DNA of 64,000 nucleotides from Carettochelys insculpta (GCF_033958435.1 NC_134158.1:10294337-10358336); one strand, 5' to 3'. Shown: positions 1-10,473, counted from the first letter of the stretch. The notes: generated by a model not told the origin, from the sequence alone. Translations and numbers: made by a program.

Positions 1-74
1 CAGAGCTGTGGGCAGGCGGGGGTCCCAGGGCTGGGGGCCCGGAGCTGGGGGGGCAGGCGGGGGGCAGTTCCTAC

Positions 75-1890
75 CTGTACCAGCAGAGGGCAGCCACCAG
101 CAGCCCGGCTACCCCGGTGACCGTACACATCAGCACCAGCACTGGGGGGGGGGAGAGGCATTAGCCCCTTGAGCACTCACCCCCCCACCCCCACGCCTCC
201 CTCCCCCCACCCCCAGCCCCCCCCCACTTACACAGAGACACAGCCTCAGGCAGCCGGGGTGCCGGGGGGCCCATGTTCACATCCTCCTCTGGCTGGGGGG
301 GCCCAGTACTGGGGACCGGGGTGGAGGGGGGCCTGGTGGGGGGGGGCAGTGCCGAGGTGGGGGGCGTCTCAGTGGGTGAAGAACCCGGGGGGTCCAGCCC
401 CATGGAGCTGGCTGCAGAGACAAAGATGTTACAGCCCCCCCAGAGATCTCGCCCCCCATCCCCCAGAGATCTCACCCCCACGGCCCCCAGAGATCTCACC
501 CCTGCCCTCCAGAGATCTCGCCCCCCATCCCCCAGAGATCTCACCCCCCACGGCCCCCAGAGATCTCACCCCTGCCCTCCAGAGATCTCGCCCCCCATCC
601 CCCAAAGATCTCACCCCCCCGGCCCCCCAGAGATCTTGCCCCCCATTCCCCAGGGATCTCACCCCCCATCCCCCAAAGATCTCACCCCCCCGGCCCCCCA
701 GAGATCTCACCCCCCATCCCCCAGAGATCTCACCCCCCATCCCAGCCGCAGGGTCCCCTCCCTCCCTACCGTGCTGGGGCGAATCCGTCCCCCGGGTCCT
801 GAGCTCCTTCCGCTTCTTGGCCACCAGGGAGCGGATGAGAGCAGCCAAGTCGCTGGCTCCGGCCTGAGCCTTCGCGCTGTCCTCTTGGGGACAAACACAC
901 ACCTGAGGCCCCCACCCCAGAGGTGGCTGCAGCTCAGTTCCAGGCCCAGGGCCCCCGGTGGAAGCTGTTCTAGGCAGCAGTGACCCCTGTTCCTCCCCAG
1001 AGCCAGCTGCATCTCAGCACCAGGCAACGCAGCGCCACCTCCCTGCCTGGGCTGTGGGACCTCCAGTTGGACTGGGGGGGCGATGGGGTTGTGCACAGAG
1101 GGGTGACACCCCCCCAGTACCCAGAGTGTGTCCCACGGAGACCCCCCTGCCAGCTGGGACAGGCGCCCTCCCTGCCGCCCCCCAGCCCTGCCGGTGCCCC
1201 TCACCATGCCTGTGGGGCTTCCTGAGGACACAGTCCCCCCCCGAGTCTTCGTAATAGGGGCGGAGGCAGGGCCCACAGCTCCGGATCCCAGCAGGGCCAC
1301 AGCCCTGGCGCCGGCGCAGGAGGCAGTTCAGCCGGAACCGGGCCGGGCAGGTCGGTGTCGGGCCTGTAGGGACAGAACTGGTCACCTGGGCCCCAGCCCC
1401 TGCTCTAACCACCAGCCCCCACTGCCCTCCCAGCGCCAGGAGAACCCAGGAGTCCTGGCTCCCAGCCCCCCTGCTCTAACCACTAGGCCCCACTCCCCGG
1501 CCAGTGTTCCTTCATCTTAAAATCGTCACCCCAGTTCTCAGCCACGGCAAGAGACAAAAATATCCTATGCTCCCCACAAGCCCTGCCGGTGCCCCCAGCC
1601 CCATGACCCCTGCCCCCCAGAGCCCTGCCGGTGCCCCCAGCCCCATGACCCCTGCCCCCCAGAGCCCTGCCGGCGCCCCCAGCCCCGCCGCTGCCCCCCG
1701 CCCCACAGCCCCTGCCCATCAACCCTGCCGGGGCCCCTCACTCCCGCCCCGCAGCCTCCCGAGGCTGGGGAGAGAACCCAGGAGTCCTGGCTCCCCGCCC
1801 CTCCCCCTCACCTGCGTCCCCGCCGCCCGCCGGGGCGACCCCCAGCCCGAGGAGGACGATCAGGGCCGGCAGCCAGCGCAGGGGCCGCAT
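75..1890 (-). CDS. NPDC1-like membrane protein, 5' part (gene continues past left edge)
   Basis: Five minus-strand exons join in frame: 1890-1812 (ATG, signal peptide), 1363-1205, 883-770, 411-232 and 141-75, about 199 codons. All have GT/AG ends. Exon 1 starts MRPLRW and has a Leu/Val-rich signal core. Exon 2 has the NPDC1 cysteine pattern: CP, then C, C, and CGPCLRPYYED followed by CV. Human NPDC1, as I recall it, has CGPCLQPFQED at the same place. Exon 3 encodes a charged helix (DLAALIRSLVAKKRKE) matching the NPDC1 stretch before its Pro-rich stalk. Exon 4 is a Pro/Thr/Ser-rich stalk. Exon 5 is one transmembrane helix ending ALCWYR, like NPDC1's end of membrane span. The cytoplasmic exons lie outside the window. 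NPDC1 is a neural single-pass protein linked to proliferation control; the function of this copy is unknown. Family assignment is strong, but whether it is NPDC1 itself or a paralogue is inferred from location. Confidence 0.8.
430..745. repeat. Minisatellite with AGATCT core in NPDC1-like intron 3
   Basis: About 13 tandem units of roughly 22-25 bp built on AGAGATCTCACCCCCCATCC. Each carries an AGATCT palindrome followed by a C-run with small length changes. The array fills almost the whole intron between the exons ending at 770 and starting at 411. Long open frames here on both strands come only from the repeat. Confidence 0.9.
1380..1500 (+). repeat. Dispersed 71-bp repeat, about 1.5 units
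   Basis: Contains ACCCAGGAGTCCTGGCTCCC followed by CTCTAACCACCAG and CCCCCACTGCCCTCCCAG, the consensus pieces of the family seen throughout the window. It lies in NPDC1-like intron 1. Confidence 0.8.
1575..1745 (+). repeat. Minisatellite, CCTGCCGGTGCCCC family
   Basis: About four units of CCCTGCCGGTGCCCCCAGCC plus a C-rich spacer with ATGACCCCTGCC, in intron 1 of the NPDC1-like gene. The same family recurs at about 15.7-16.1, 22.9-23.1 (inverted), 26.7, 31.55-31.67 and 60.9 kb (inverted). Confidence 0.8.
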
Positions 1891-2343
1891 CGCTGTGGGG
1901 GGGGGGTCCCCGCCTCCGGCTCCGCCCTCCCGGCGGGAGGAGGGGCTAGCTGTGTTTATGAATGAACCGTGGGGGGCGGGAGGCGGAGCCCAGAGTCTCC
2001 TTCGCTTCCAGCCCCAGACGTGGGGAGTTGTTCTGTGCCGCTGGTCCCCAGACCGCCCCCCCCAGAGGTGGGCGCATCCCAGCGCCGGTGCCGGGGCTCT
2101 GTTCTAAGTGGCGGTTACCTGCTTGTCCCTCCCCAGAGCCAGCTGCATCTCAGCCCGGCCTCTCTGCCGGCTCTGGGGCCGCGAGCTGGGCTGGGGGGTG
2201 ATGGGCTGGTGCACAGAGCAGGGTGACCCCTCAGAACCCAGGAGTCCTGTCTCCGGGCCTCTGCTCTAACCACCAGCCCCTACTGCCCCCCCAGCGCCAG
2301 GGAGAACCCAGGAGTCCTGGCTCTCAGCCCTGCCCCCCCAGCT

Positions 2344-2357
2344 GTCACCATGGCAAC
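2344..2357 (+). promoter_or_regulatory. X-box (RFX-type) motif, copy 1
   Basis: GTCACCATGGCAAC matches the RFX consensus GTNRCCNNRGYAAC at every position. It lies about 455 bp upstream of the NPDC1-like start codon. A match by eye does not prove binding. Confidence 0.6.
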
Positions 2358-2404
2358 CAGCTCCCTGCACTGCTGGACCAGGGATGAGGTGGCTGCCGCA
2401 GTGG

Positions 2405-2418
2405 GTTGCCATGGTGAC
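2405..2418 (-). promoter_or_regulatory. X-box (RFX-type) motif, inverted copy 2
   Basis: GTTGCCATGGTGAC is the exact reverse complement of the motif at 2344-2357. The two are separated by 47 bp in a head-to-head arrangement. Confidence 0.6.
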
Positions 2419-4906
2419 GGGATGCAGTGGGGGGTGATCCCCACCCCCTTAGTTCTGGGGGATGGAGGAGGAGCCAGGATGTGCAGGGTGCGGTGAGGGG
2501 TCCCTGGGGGTGCTGTCCTGCCCACCCACCAGCCCTCACTGCCCCAGAGCCAAGACCACCCCCCTCAGGCCCCACAGGCTGCTGCAGCACTACCCTGACT
2601 GCCCAGCTCCACTACATCAGTGCCTTGGGAGGGCAGTGGGGGCTGGTGGTTAGAGCAGGGGGCTGGGAGCCAGGACTCCTGGGTTCTCTCTGGCACTGGG
2701 AGGGCAGTGGGGGCTGTTGGTTAGAGATGGGGGCTGGGAGCCAGGACTCCTGGGTTCCCTCCCCAGCTCTGGGAGGGGTCAGGTGGGTTGCAGCAGAGGG
2801 GCTGGGAGCCAGGACTGCTGGGTTCTCTCTGGCACTGGGAGGGCAGTGGGGCCTGGTGGTTAGAGCTGGGAGCCAGGGCTCCTGGGTTCTGTCCTGGTGC
2901 CAATACTGACACAGGCTGGTGCTGTTGTTGGCTTCATCCATGCACAGTGTTCACCCGACTCTGCTGTGGTGCGGCAGGCCCAGCTATCTGAGGACCCCGC
3001 CGCCTGCAACACACAGCTCATGCCTGGGCCGGGGCCAGAGGGCTTCCCTTGCCGGCGGGGGGTGGTGATGCTTTGGGATGGGAATTTCTCTAGTTCTCGT
3101 GGTTCTTTCTGGCCTCAGACATGGGTCCAGCTGCCCTCAGCAGAGCTCCAGCCCTTGGCTCTCAGTCAGGGCCGCCCGACCCCAACCCCCAGAGATGCCC
3201 CTTTTTAACGCCCTTAGCAGCTGGGGCCGAGACCGAGACCTCACCACCGCAGTCACCAGCAGGACTGTAACACAGCGGGTTCCTCCGGCATTTGAGCAGG
3301 ATATGGCTCAGGGTCGGAGCCTAGACGCGCAGCCAGCCTGGAGAACGCCAGCGTGGGGGCGACCCCCTGAGTGTGGGGCACTTCGGCTCGGTGAGTTTTC
3401 TGCAGCGTTTGAATATGAGACGCTGGATTTTATTTTATATTTTTCACAAATGTTCAGACTGTTGAGCTTTTATTTGACCACAAAAATAACTGCACAGGAC
3501 GGCTCCCCAGCCCCATTAGCTGTACCCAAAGACAGACCTTCTGGACAGGAGCATTTGTCTCCTAAGAGTGAGCTGAAGGAACCTTTGAGTCATGGAGAGA
3601 ACTGGGTCTAGTTACCTTTAAAAATGCCAGTGTAGAACATCATCTTACTCTGACTCTTCACCCCGAGCGGTTTTCTCCCTACTGTTGTGGCAGCGTTTGA
3701 GTGCAATGAATTGTTGGATTTTTTTCAACGTATGCATCACTCAGCCACTGAAATAAGGCATTTTTCTCGCCCCGTCTCTTTGGCACTAACAATCAGGCGG
3801 CGGCCTTGGGTATAACTGGCCAGGCTCAGCAAACGAGCAGGAGTGAGTGGCGTGTTATTTTTAACCGCGACTGTTTTTCTCCTAACTGGTATCCAGTCAT
3901 CTGAGTGGAAGCCCTGTTCATTTTGCAACTGATTGAAAACCCTTTACAGGCTGGGTGGGGTGAGGGGTCTCATCCCCATGACCGACGTGTCCATAGCGCC
4001 GTCCTGTGGGACGTGACTGCCCGCCGTGAGCCGCCACCCAGCCCCTGCGCTTTGGGAATAAAACCAAGAGGGAAACAGACTCGGGGGGAGTAGCAGAGAA
4101 GGGGTCCCAGGAAGACGTGGCCCTGGGCTCACAGGCGGGTCAGACGGGTAATCCACATCCCCACTGTCCTGCAGCACCGGCCCAGCCACAGCCACTCTGG
4201 GGAGGTTTGGGGGTGTCTGGCAAAGGGGTAGCTCCTGGCTGCGCCCCCTCAGGCCCCTGCGTCACGCCTGTTGCCCAATAAGGATGTCGTCTCGTCGGCG
4301 CTTGTCTGAGATTCTGCAATGAGAACGTGGAGGGGGATTCACCGACTGAGCTGCTGGGAGAGGGAGTCTGGGGGGTACAGGGAGCCAGAACTCCTGGGGT
4401 CTTTCCCAGCACATGGAGGGGAGCGGGAGCTAGTGGTTAGAGCAGGCGCAACGTTCCCTGCCACCTCCTACAGTGGCTGTATCCTCGGCTGGCTCTTGCC
4501 TCTGCAGGCTCCCGTGCCTCAGTTTACCTCCTTTGTGCCTGGGCGTGTGGGGGGGCGGGGCCTGGATGATTCCCAGAGTCACTGGGCCTGATTGGCTGCA
4601 TTCCTGCCCCAAGGGGGCTGAGTCAGCCCTGCGCCCCACCCAGCCAGCGAGTTCGCAGCTGGTCCAGCCGGCTGCAGTGGTACCAGGGCCAGCCTGTCCC
4701 TGCGACCCCGGCCGGGTGGGAGCCAGGCCCACCTCACGCGGCAGGGCTGGCATCTGATCAGGGGTCCCGCGCTTCCCAGCCTGCAGGGCCATACGCCTGC
4801 GCGTCGAAGGCAAACTGAGGCACAGTGCCGCAAACCAGGGATGGAACCCAGGAGTCCGGGCTCTCCTACCCGAGAGGGGAAGAGTCTAGGGCCCGGAAGA
4901 GCGGGT

Positions 4907-5080
4907 CTATTGTTCCAGGGGGAGGTGCACCCTGCTTCCCTGGACCCATAGCTGGGTGTCTGCCCCATCCGGCCCCCCCCCGGGTGTCCCCCGCGTACCT
5001 CTCTTCCGCCGGCACAGCCGCTTCACGACGTACCACGCCCATCGCAGCAGGAGACAGAAGCACTGGCAGCGGTCACACAT
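4907..5080 (-). CDS. Candidate small Cys/Arg-rich protein (unidentified)
   Basis: The minus strand has a good acceptor (pyrimidine-rich, ending GCGCAG) at 5094. It is followed by ATG at 5080 and a codon run starting MCDRCQCFCLLLRWAWYVVK, then RLCRRKR. A donor (GTACGC) follows residue 27 at 4998; unspliced, the frame stops at 4907 (57 aa). The peptide looks like a short hydrophobic or amphipathic segment with five cysteines, the first four in a CxxCxCxC pattern, and a basic tail, and could be a membrane anchor. About 0.8 kb upstream lie a TATA-like TACATAAA and an exon-like donor. A possible phase-compatible next exon ends with a GTGAGG donor near 4,732, but it is weak. I do not recognise the protein; it may be spurious. 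Confidence 0.3.
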   Translation of the reverse strand: MCDRCQCFCLLLRWAWYVVKRLCRRKRGTRGTPGGGPDGADTQLWVQGSRVHLPLEQ

Positions 5081-5093
5081 CGCGGGTCGGGGG

Positions 5094-7140
5094 CTGCGCC
5101 AGGCGGGAACAGAACCGCGTGAGAGCAGCCGGGCGGGGTCAGCGCCAAGGGACGTGTCCCCCCCGGCCCCGGCCCGTCGGTAGCGCGCCCCAGTGCCCGG
5201 GTGGGTTCCTGGTGGCTGCCAGAGCCGCTCCTGCCGGGCTCACCAGGACCCTGCCGGGCTGGCGTCTGCCTCGCCCCCACCTTATCCCAGCTGCAGCCCA
5301 GCCCTGTTCCCGGGCTGGGTGGGGCTGGCATCCCATCCCACTGGCCCTGGCGTAATGAACCGCCACGCACGCACGCCTCCGCAGCCCTGCAGCCCCGGCC
5401 CAGCCGGCTGGAGTTCGCGCCAGGAGCAAACCGGCAGCAACAGCTCCCGAGTTAAATGGGGCTGGTGAGATCCCTGGAGGGTCCCTGGTCTGGCTGGGTC
5501 CCCAGAGGGTCCCCTGTCCCCCAGCCAGGTGGGTCTCTGGAGGGTCCCCAGTCCCCTGTCCAGCCGCTCCCGGCACTGCGGCATGAGCTCCTGGGGACCC
5601 ATTGCACCACAGGGGGATTTTAACCCCTTAATCTTTTTCACAGCTCTTCTTTGAGCACCAGGGATACAGCACCAGACCTGGCTCCAGCCATGGGGGCACC
5701 AGGCGAGGCCCCTCCTCTGGAATCCCAGGGCAGTGCAGCCCTGCAGCTCATGGCCATCCGGCTCTCCCCCCCCATACCCCACTCCCGGGGAGCACCCCCA
5801 TGGCCCCCAGCAGCCAGCGCCCGGCCCGGTGTCTCCCCTCTGCTGCTTACCTGTCTCCAGCGTCTCACTGCCTCTCCCGCTGGGCCAGGTTTATGTACCC
5901 GCCTCCCCACCCTGGGGCGTCCGGCCCAGCCCAGCTGGATCCCAGCGGGGAGCAGTCACGGGGTGGGGAGCGCCTGGCTGCTTTCACAACCACCCCCAGG
6001 CCTCGGCCGGGTGCCAGCCGCCCCCGAACCTGGCTCCTGCCCTGCCTGCGCTGGGGTCCCCGATGGGGACAGAGGTCTGGGGCAGGGGGACCTGTGGGAG
6101 GTGCTGCAGAGCTGGCCCCCCCCCCTCTATGGGATGGGGGCTGCCCATTGGGGGGCTGATTCCCTGGCCCCACTCCCCTCAGGGGACCCAGGACATGGGG
6201 GGAGTCTTGCAGCCCTGGGGGGATCTGATATGCTTTCCCTCCTCCAGCATGAGCTAAGAACCGGTGGGGGCCTGTCCTCCCAGCCCCCCACATGTGGTCC
6301 AGAATCTGCACCCCCCCCATGTGAAACTCAGAATGTGGGGCGCCCCCATCCCTCTGGGGTGTCTCTGCCCCCCGAGGTGTAGCTCAGAATCTGGGGCGTC
6401 ACCGTCCCTCTGGGTTTCTCTGGGGGGTCTCTGGGTGAGAGCGCGATGCCAATGCAGAGCTCCATGTCGGAGACCCCGGTGACCCCACGTGGGATGTGGG
6501 GGGGCAGCACGATGCATAGAAAGTGCAGGAGTTGGCTTGGCTCCCCCTCAGCTGGATATCACTCAAAGGAGCCAAGCCAGGCTGGGATCTCGCCACTGCC
6601 CGGCCAGGTCTGCAGCTGCTGCTGGCTGGCAACTGGGGGCCTAGTCCCAGCACCCCAACCCCACCCCGAGCCAGAGAGAGAACCCAGGAGTCCTGGCTCC
6701 CAGTCCCCTGCTCTAACCACCAGCCCCCACTGCCCTCCCAGCGCCGGAGAAAACCCAGGAGTCTGGGCTACCAGCCCTCCCCGTAGACCCCTCCTGCTCA
6801 GGGCCCCTCTTGGGGGGTGTCCCCTTTTTGTTGCTCCCCCATCGCCCTGAATTTTAAAGGGCCGGCGGTCCTTCCCCCTGCTCCTGTCTAGGGAGTGGTG
6901 ACATCCTAGTGCGGGCCCAGAGTAGAGGGGCGCTGGGCCGGGCCGGGCCGGGCCGGGCCAGGCCCCACGGGGGAGCAGGGAGGGGCAGGGGCTTGTCTGG
7001 GACCCCTGGCGTTGTTTCGGGCCTTTCGGTGGCCCCAGGGGGATATGGGGGAGGGGCGATCCGCATGGGGAGATGGGGGGGGGCTGGGCTGGGAGCGGAG
7101 TGGTCCGTGACTCATTGCACAGCCAGCGTGGGGGTTCTGG
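5094..7140. other. Intergenic DNA between the small candidate gene and LSM2
   Basis: GC-rich, no recognised exon apart from the candidate first exon at about 5.85 kb. It contains 1.5-2 forward units of the 71-bp dispersed repeat (6,660-6,780) and a GGGCC-rich stretch at 6,935-6,965. Confidence 0.5.
5851..5897 (-). promoter_or_regulatory. Possible TATA promoter and 5' noncoding exon of the small minus-strand gene
   Basis: TACATAAA (5897-5890) is followed after about 25 bp by a short segment ending in a strong donor, GACAG|GTAAGC, at 5851. Spacing fits a TATA-driven start near 5,865, giving a very short first exon. The link to the exon at 5093-4999 is inference. Confidence 0.3.
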
Positions 7141-7146
7141 GGAGCG

Positions 7147-7250
7147 GCCCCTTTAAGTGGGAGTAACAGGGCGCGTCCCCTTTAAGAGTTGGAGTAACAA
7201 GGCGCGTCCCCTTTAAGAGTGGGAGTAAGGGTGCGCGGCCCCTTTAAGAG
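7147..7250 (+). promoter_or_regulatory. LSM2 promoter-proximal CCCCTTTAAG repeats
   Basis: Four copies of CCCCTTTAAG begin near 7147, 7177, 7208 and 7239, spaced 29-31 bp. Each is linked by GGGAGTAA and GCGCG. They lie 135-240 bp upstream of the LSM2 ATG in a CpG-rich segment, so they are probably core-promoter DNA that expanded as a short tandem repeat. Function not shown. Confidence 0.5.
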
Positions 7251-7384
7251 CCTCCCCTCCCTCCTCACGCGCTTCCCCCCGCCCCCCGCCTCCACGTTCG
7301 GTCCCGCCCCGCTGGAGGAAACCCGCCGACCGCAGTGCGCCTGCGCGGCCCGGGGTCGCCGCTTGCTGTGCTGCCGCCGGCGGG

Positions 7385-9969
7385 ATGGTGAGAGCGTGAC
7401 GTCACTGCCGCGGGGGGATACCCCGGCGGGGCCACGTGGGGCGGGGGGGGACCACACGTTCCCTGCTGCTGGAGCATGGGGGGGGGGGGTCTGGCTGGTT
7501 TGGGGGCGGCCCTGGGGGATGTGAGGGGTGCGGGGCTGGTCCCCCTCTAGCTGCTAGAGGAAGTGGGGGGGTGTATGGCCACTGTGGGTGCGGGCGCTGG
7601 GGGGATGGGGCGGGAGTGCTGGGGCGTGTGGGGCACTGGGGGGATGAGGTGGGGTGGCGGCATGTGGGGGGCTGGTGGTTGAAGTGGGATGGGGGTGCTG
7701 GGGGGGTCGGCGGTGGGGATGCTGGGGGGATGAGGTGGGGTGGGGATGCTGGGGGGATGAGGTGAGGTGGAGGTGCTGGGGGACTCGGCGCTAAGGGGAT
7801 GAGGTCGGGTGGGGCCGTGTGGGGCGCTGGTTGGGATGAGGTGGGGTGGGGGTGCTGGAGCCGCGTGGGGCTCTGGGGGCAGCACTCCTCAGCTGCTGGA
7901 GCACATGGTGGGCCCGGCTGGTTTGGGGGCAGCCCTGGGGCCTGTTGGGGGGCAGGGGAGCGATGCTGCTGGCTGTGGAGGTGTGGGTCACAGTCATCCC
8001 CTGAAGGGGCCCCCATTACTTCTGGGGTGGTGCTGGGGCTGCTGTGGGGCTCTGGAGGAGCCAGGGCGGCCGAGGACCCTGGTGCATGAGCCGGGCTGGG
8101 CGTTTGGGGGGCTGCCATCTGTGTGCCCATGAGCCGCTGGGACTGGGTGCAGTGTGGAGGCTGGACAGGGGCGGTGGGGTGGGGTGGGATGGCCTGTGGG
8201 GGTCCCTGGGCCTGGCAAGGGGGGGATGGAACAGGGGCGCTTGCAGGATGTGGGGCAGGGACACAGCCCTCTCTTTGGTCCCCCTGTCTCTCTTGGCAGC
8301 TTTTCTACTCCTTCTTCAAGTCCTTGGTGGGCAAGGACGTGGTGGTGGAGTTAAAGAACGACTTGAGGTGAGTTCTGGAGTGTGTGTGTGTGGGGGGGTC
8401 CTCAATTGAAACTTTAAAGGGTGCGATCCATAGTCTATGGAGACTGAAGGATGCCTACTGCTACTACTACTGTGTGTATGTGTGTGGGGGGGGGTCCCTT
8501 TCTCTGTGCCCCACACCAGCCCCCACTGCCCTCCCAGTGCCGGGAGAACGCAGGAGTCCTGGCTCCCAGCCCCCTGCTCTAACCACCAGCCCCCACTGCC
8601 CCCCCTAGAGCCAGAGAGAACCCAGGAGTCCTGGCTCCCAGCCCCCTGCTCTAACCACCAGCCCCCACTGCCCCCCCTAGAGCCAGAGAGAACCCAGGAG
8701 TCCTGGCTCCCAGCCCCTGCTCTAACCACCAGCCCCCACTGCCCCCCCTAGAGCCAGAGAGAACCCAGGAGTCCTGGCTCCCAGCCCCCTGCTCTAACCA
8801 CCAGCCCCACTGCCCTCCACTAACGCCCCCATCTCTGTTGCAGTATCTGTGGGACTCTCCATTCAGTGGACCAGGTAAGAGACTTCCAGGTTATCTTCAG
8901 AGCCGGTCCCCTTGGCCCTGCGCCCCCCCCCCCCCCGGCTTTGGGGGGCCCTGCCCCACTGCTTGCCCCCTTGCTGAGGTAGGCAGAGCGCGGCCCGGTG
9001 CTAAAGTCCGTGTGTCTGTCCCTCCTGCCAGTACTTGAACATCAAACTGACGGACATCAGCGTGACGGACCCGGAGAAGTACCCCCACATGGTGAGGGGC
9101 AGAGCCCTGGGGCTGGGGGGCAGCAGAGGTGCGGGTGGCGCTCCTTGTGGGTGGGTCTGGGCCCCACTTCCCAGGGGGTGGGGACAGTCCATTCAGGTAG
9201 CTGGGTGGGGGGGCAGAGTGTGGGAGGGACTAGTCCATTCAGCCAGCGGGGGGGGGGGGTGGCAGCGAGTGGGGGGGCAGTCCATTCAGCCAGTGGCGGG
9301 GGGGCAGGGCCATGGTGGGGGACAGGGCTGTGGGTGGGAGGGACCAGTTCATTCAGCCAGTGGGAGGGGCAGGGCTGAGGGTTTGGGGGGGCAGTCCATT
9401 CAGCCGGTGGGGGGGGGGCAGGGCGGGGGTGGGGACACGGGAGAGGATAGTCCATTCAGCCAGCAGGGGACAGGGCCGTGGGGTGGGGTGGGGGGGGGAA
9501 ATAGTCCATTCAGCTGGCGGAGGGGGGCAGGGACACGGGTGGGAGGGACCAGTTCATTCAGCCATGGGGGGGCAAAGCCTCGGGGGGGGGGGGAGGATAG
9601 TCCATTCAGCCATGGGGGGGGAGCAGGGCCATGGGGGGGGGGGGGATAGTCCATTCAGCCGGCGGGGGGGGGAGCAGGTCCATGGGAGGCGGGGATAGTA
9701 CATTCAGCCGGCGGGGGGGGGGAGCAGGTCCATGGGAGGCGGGGATAGTACATTCAGCCGGCAGGTGGTGGGGGGGAGATAGTCCATTCAGCCGGCAGGG
9801 GTGGGGGGCCGTTGCAGTGCCCCCTGACGGGGTCTCTCCCCAGCTGTCGGTGAAGAACTGCTTCATCCGGGGCTCGGTGGTGCGCTACGTCCAGCTGCCA
9901 GCCGACGAGGTGGACACACAGCTGCTGCAGGACGCCGCGCGCAAGGAGGCGCTGCAGCAGAAGCAGTGA
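7385..9969 (+). CDS. LSM2: U6 snRNA-associated Sm-like protein LSm2
   Basis: Five exons join in frame: 7385-7387 (the ATG alone), 8300-8367, 8844-8874, 9032-9091 and 9844-9969 (stop TGA). The product is 95 aa, the usual length, and reads as LSM2 throughout: FYSFFKSLVGKDVVVELKND, then ICGTLHSVDQYLNIKL and SVKNCFIRGSVVRYVQLPAD, ending ALQQKQ. It has the Sm1 motif in exons 2-4 and the Sm2 motif (CFIRGSVVRYV) in exon 5. LSm2 is a subunit of the LSm1-7 ring, which promotes cytoplasmic mRNA decapping, and the LSm2-8 ring, which binds the U6 snRNA 3' end in the nucleus. Coding exon 1 holds just the start codon, so splicing to exon 2 supplies all other residues. The next gene, VARS1, is in the same direction, as in human MHC class III. 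Confidence 0.98.
7590..7870 (+). repeat. Minisatellite GGGGGATGAGGTGGGGTGG in LSM2 intron 1
   Basis: About six irregular G-rich units built on GCTGGGGGGATGAGGTGGGG with spacing of about 30-60 bp. No coding sign; the C-strand frames are repeat artefacts. Confidence 0.75.
8508..8820 (+). repeat. Dispersed 71-bp repeat, four tandem units, LSM2 intron 2
   Basis: Four near-identical units carry AACCCAGGAGTCCTGGCTCC or a close variant. The array ends about 20 bp before exon 3. Confidence 0.9.
9180..9812 (+). repeat. Minisatellite GTCCATTCAGCC, LSM2 intron 4
   Basis: About 14 units share AGTCCATTCAGCC (or AGTTCATTCAGCC) followed by G-rich spacer and GCAGGGCC, with unit length 35-55 bp. The array fills nearly all the intron between 9091 and 9844. 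Confidence 0.9.
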
Positions 9970-10473
9970 CGCCCGGACGCCTGGGTTCCTCCTCCCCAGC
10001 GGCCGGGGAGAGCTGAGGGGAGCCCAGGCATCCGGGGCCCAGCGGGGGGAGCTCAGCTGTTGCTTAGGAGGGTGGAGTGGGGGCTGGGCCTTTTGCAGGG
10101 CCCTGGGTACCTGGGTTCCGGATGCCAGGTCTGGGCTGGTGCTCCCCAGAGCAGAGTGTTCCTTGGGGGGGTCTGCGTTATTTCCCCTCATTGGGGAAAA
10201 GGGGGGGCCCTCACGGGCATGTCTGCATCTCCCCCCAGTTCCTGGGTGTAGCTGTTCAAGCTTCATGTTCGGTTCTCAGCTCTATTTTCTGCCCGCTTCT
10301 TAAAGGGGGTGAGACTCCCCTCTCCTTTTCCGGGGTGGCGTTAACCCCGGTGGCTCTCTGTGGGCCAGCTCCTGGAGGGGGTGCGGTGGACAGGGGCCCA
10401 TGGCCCTGATGGGAGGTGGGGAGGTTGGGCTGAGGGGCTGGAGGTTGTTTTTTATGTTGGGTTTGTGGTGCAG

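Larger units (their letters stand above)
2225..2905. repeat. Dispersed 71-bp repeat clusters, both orientations
   Basis: About 1.5 forward units at 2,225-2,340, then about four inverted units at 2,625-2,905 (GGAGCCAGGACTCCTGGGTT). The X-box pair sits between the two clusters. Confidence 0.85.
1891..4906. other. Intergenic DNA upstream of the NPDC1-like gene
   Basis: No convincing exon seen. The proximal part (to about 2.2 kb) is GC-rich with a CATAAA string near 1955 on the minus strand, a possible promoter. Two X-box motifs lie at 2.34-2.42 kb and dispersed repeats at 2.2-2.9 kb. From about 3.2 to 4.0 kb the composition turns AT-richer. Two diverged copies of a GCAGCGTTTGA...TTGGATTTT stretch begin near 3,405 and 3,688 and look like decayed duplicate or transposon sequence that I cannot name. 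Confidence 0.5.

Noticed and set aside
169..983. Pro-rich open frames on the plus strand over the NPDC1-like gene
   Set aside because: They arise from the AGATCT minisatellite and run antisense to convincing minus-strand exons.
3200..3960. Possible small nuclear RNA or snoRNA in the AT-richer intergenic stretch
   Set aside because: I compared by eye with U1-U7 and U12 features and found no Sm-site plus stem arrangement or C/D or H/ACA boxes that fit.
9180..9812. Idea that the LSM2 intron 4 repeat (TCCATTCAG) arose from LSM2 exon 3 (TCCATTCAGTGGACC)
   Set aside because: Only nine bases are shared and flanks differ, so chance is adequate.
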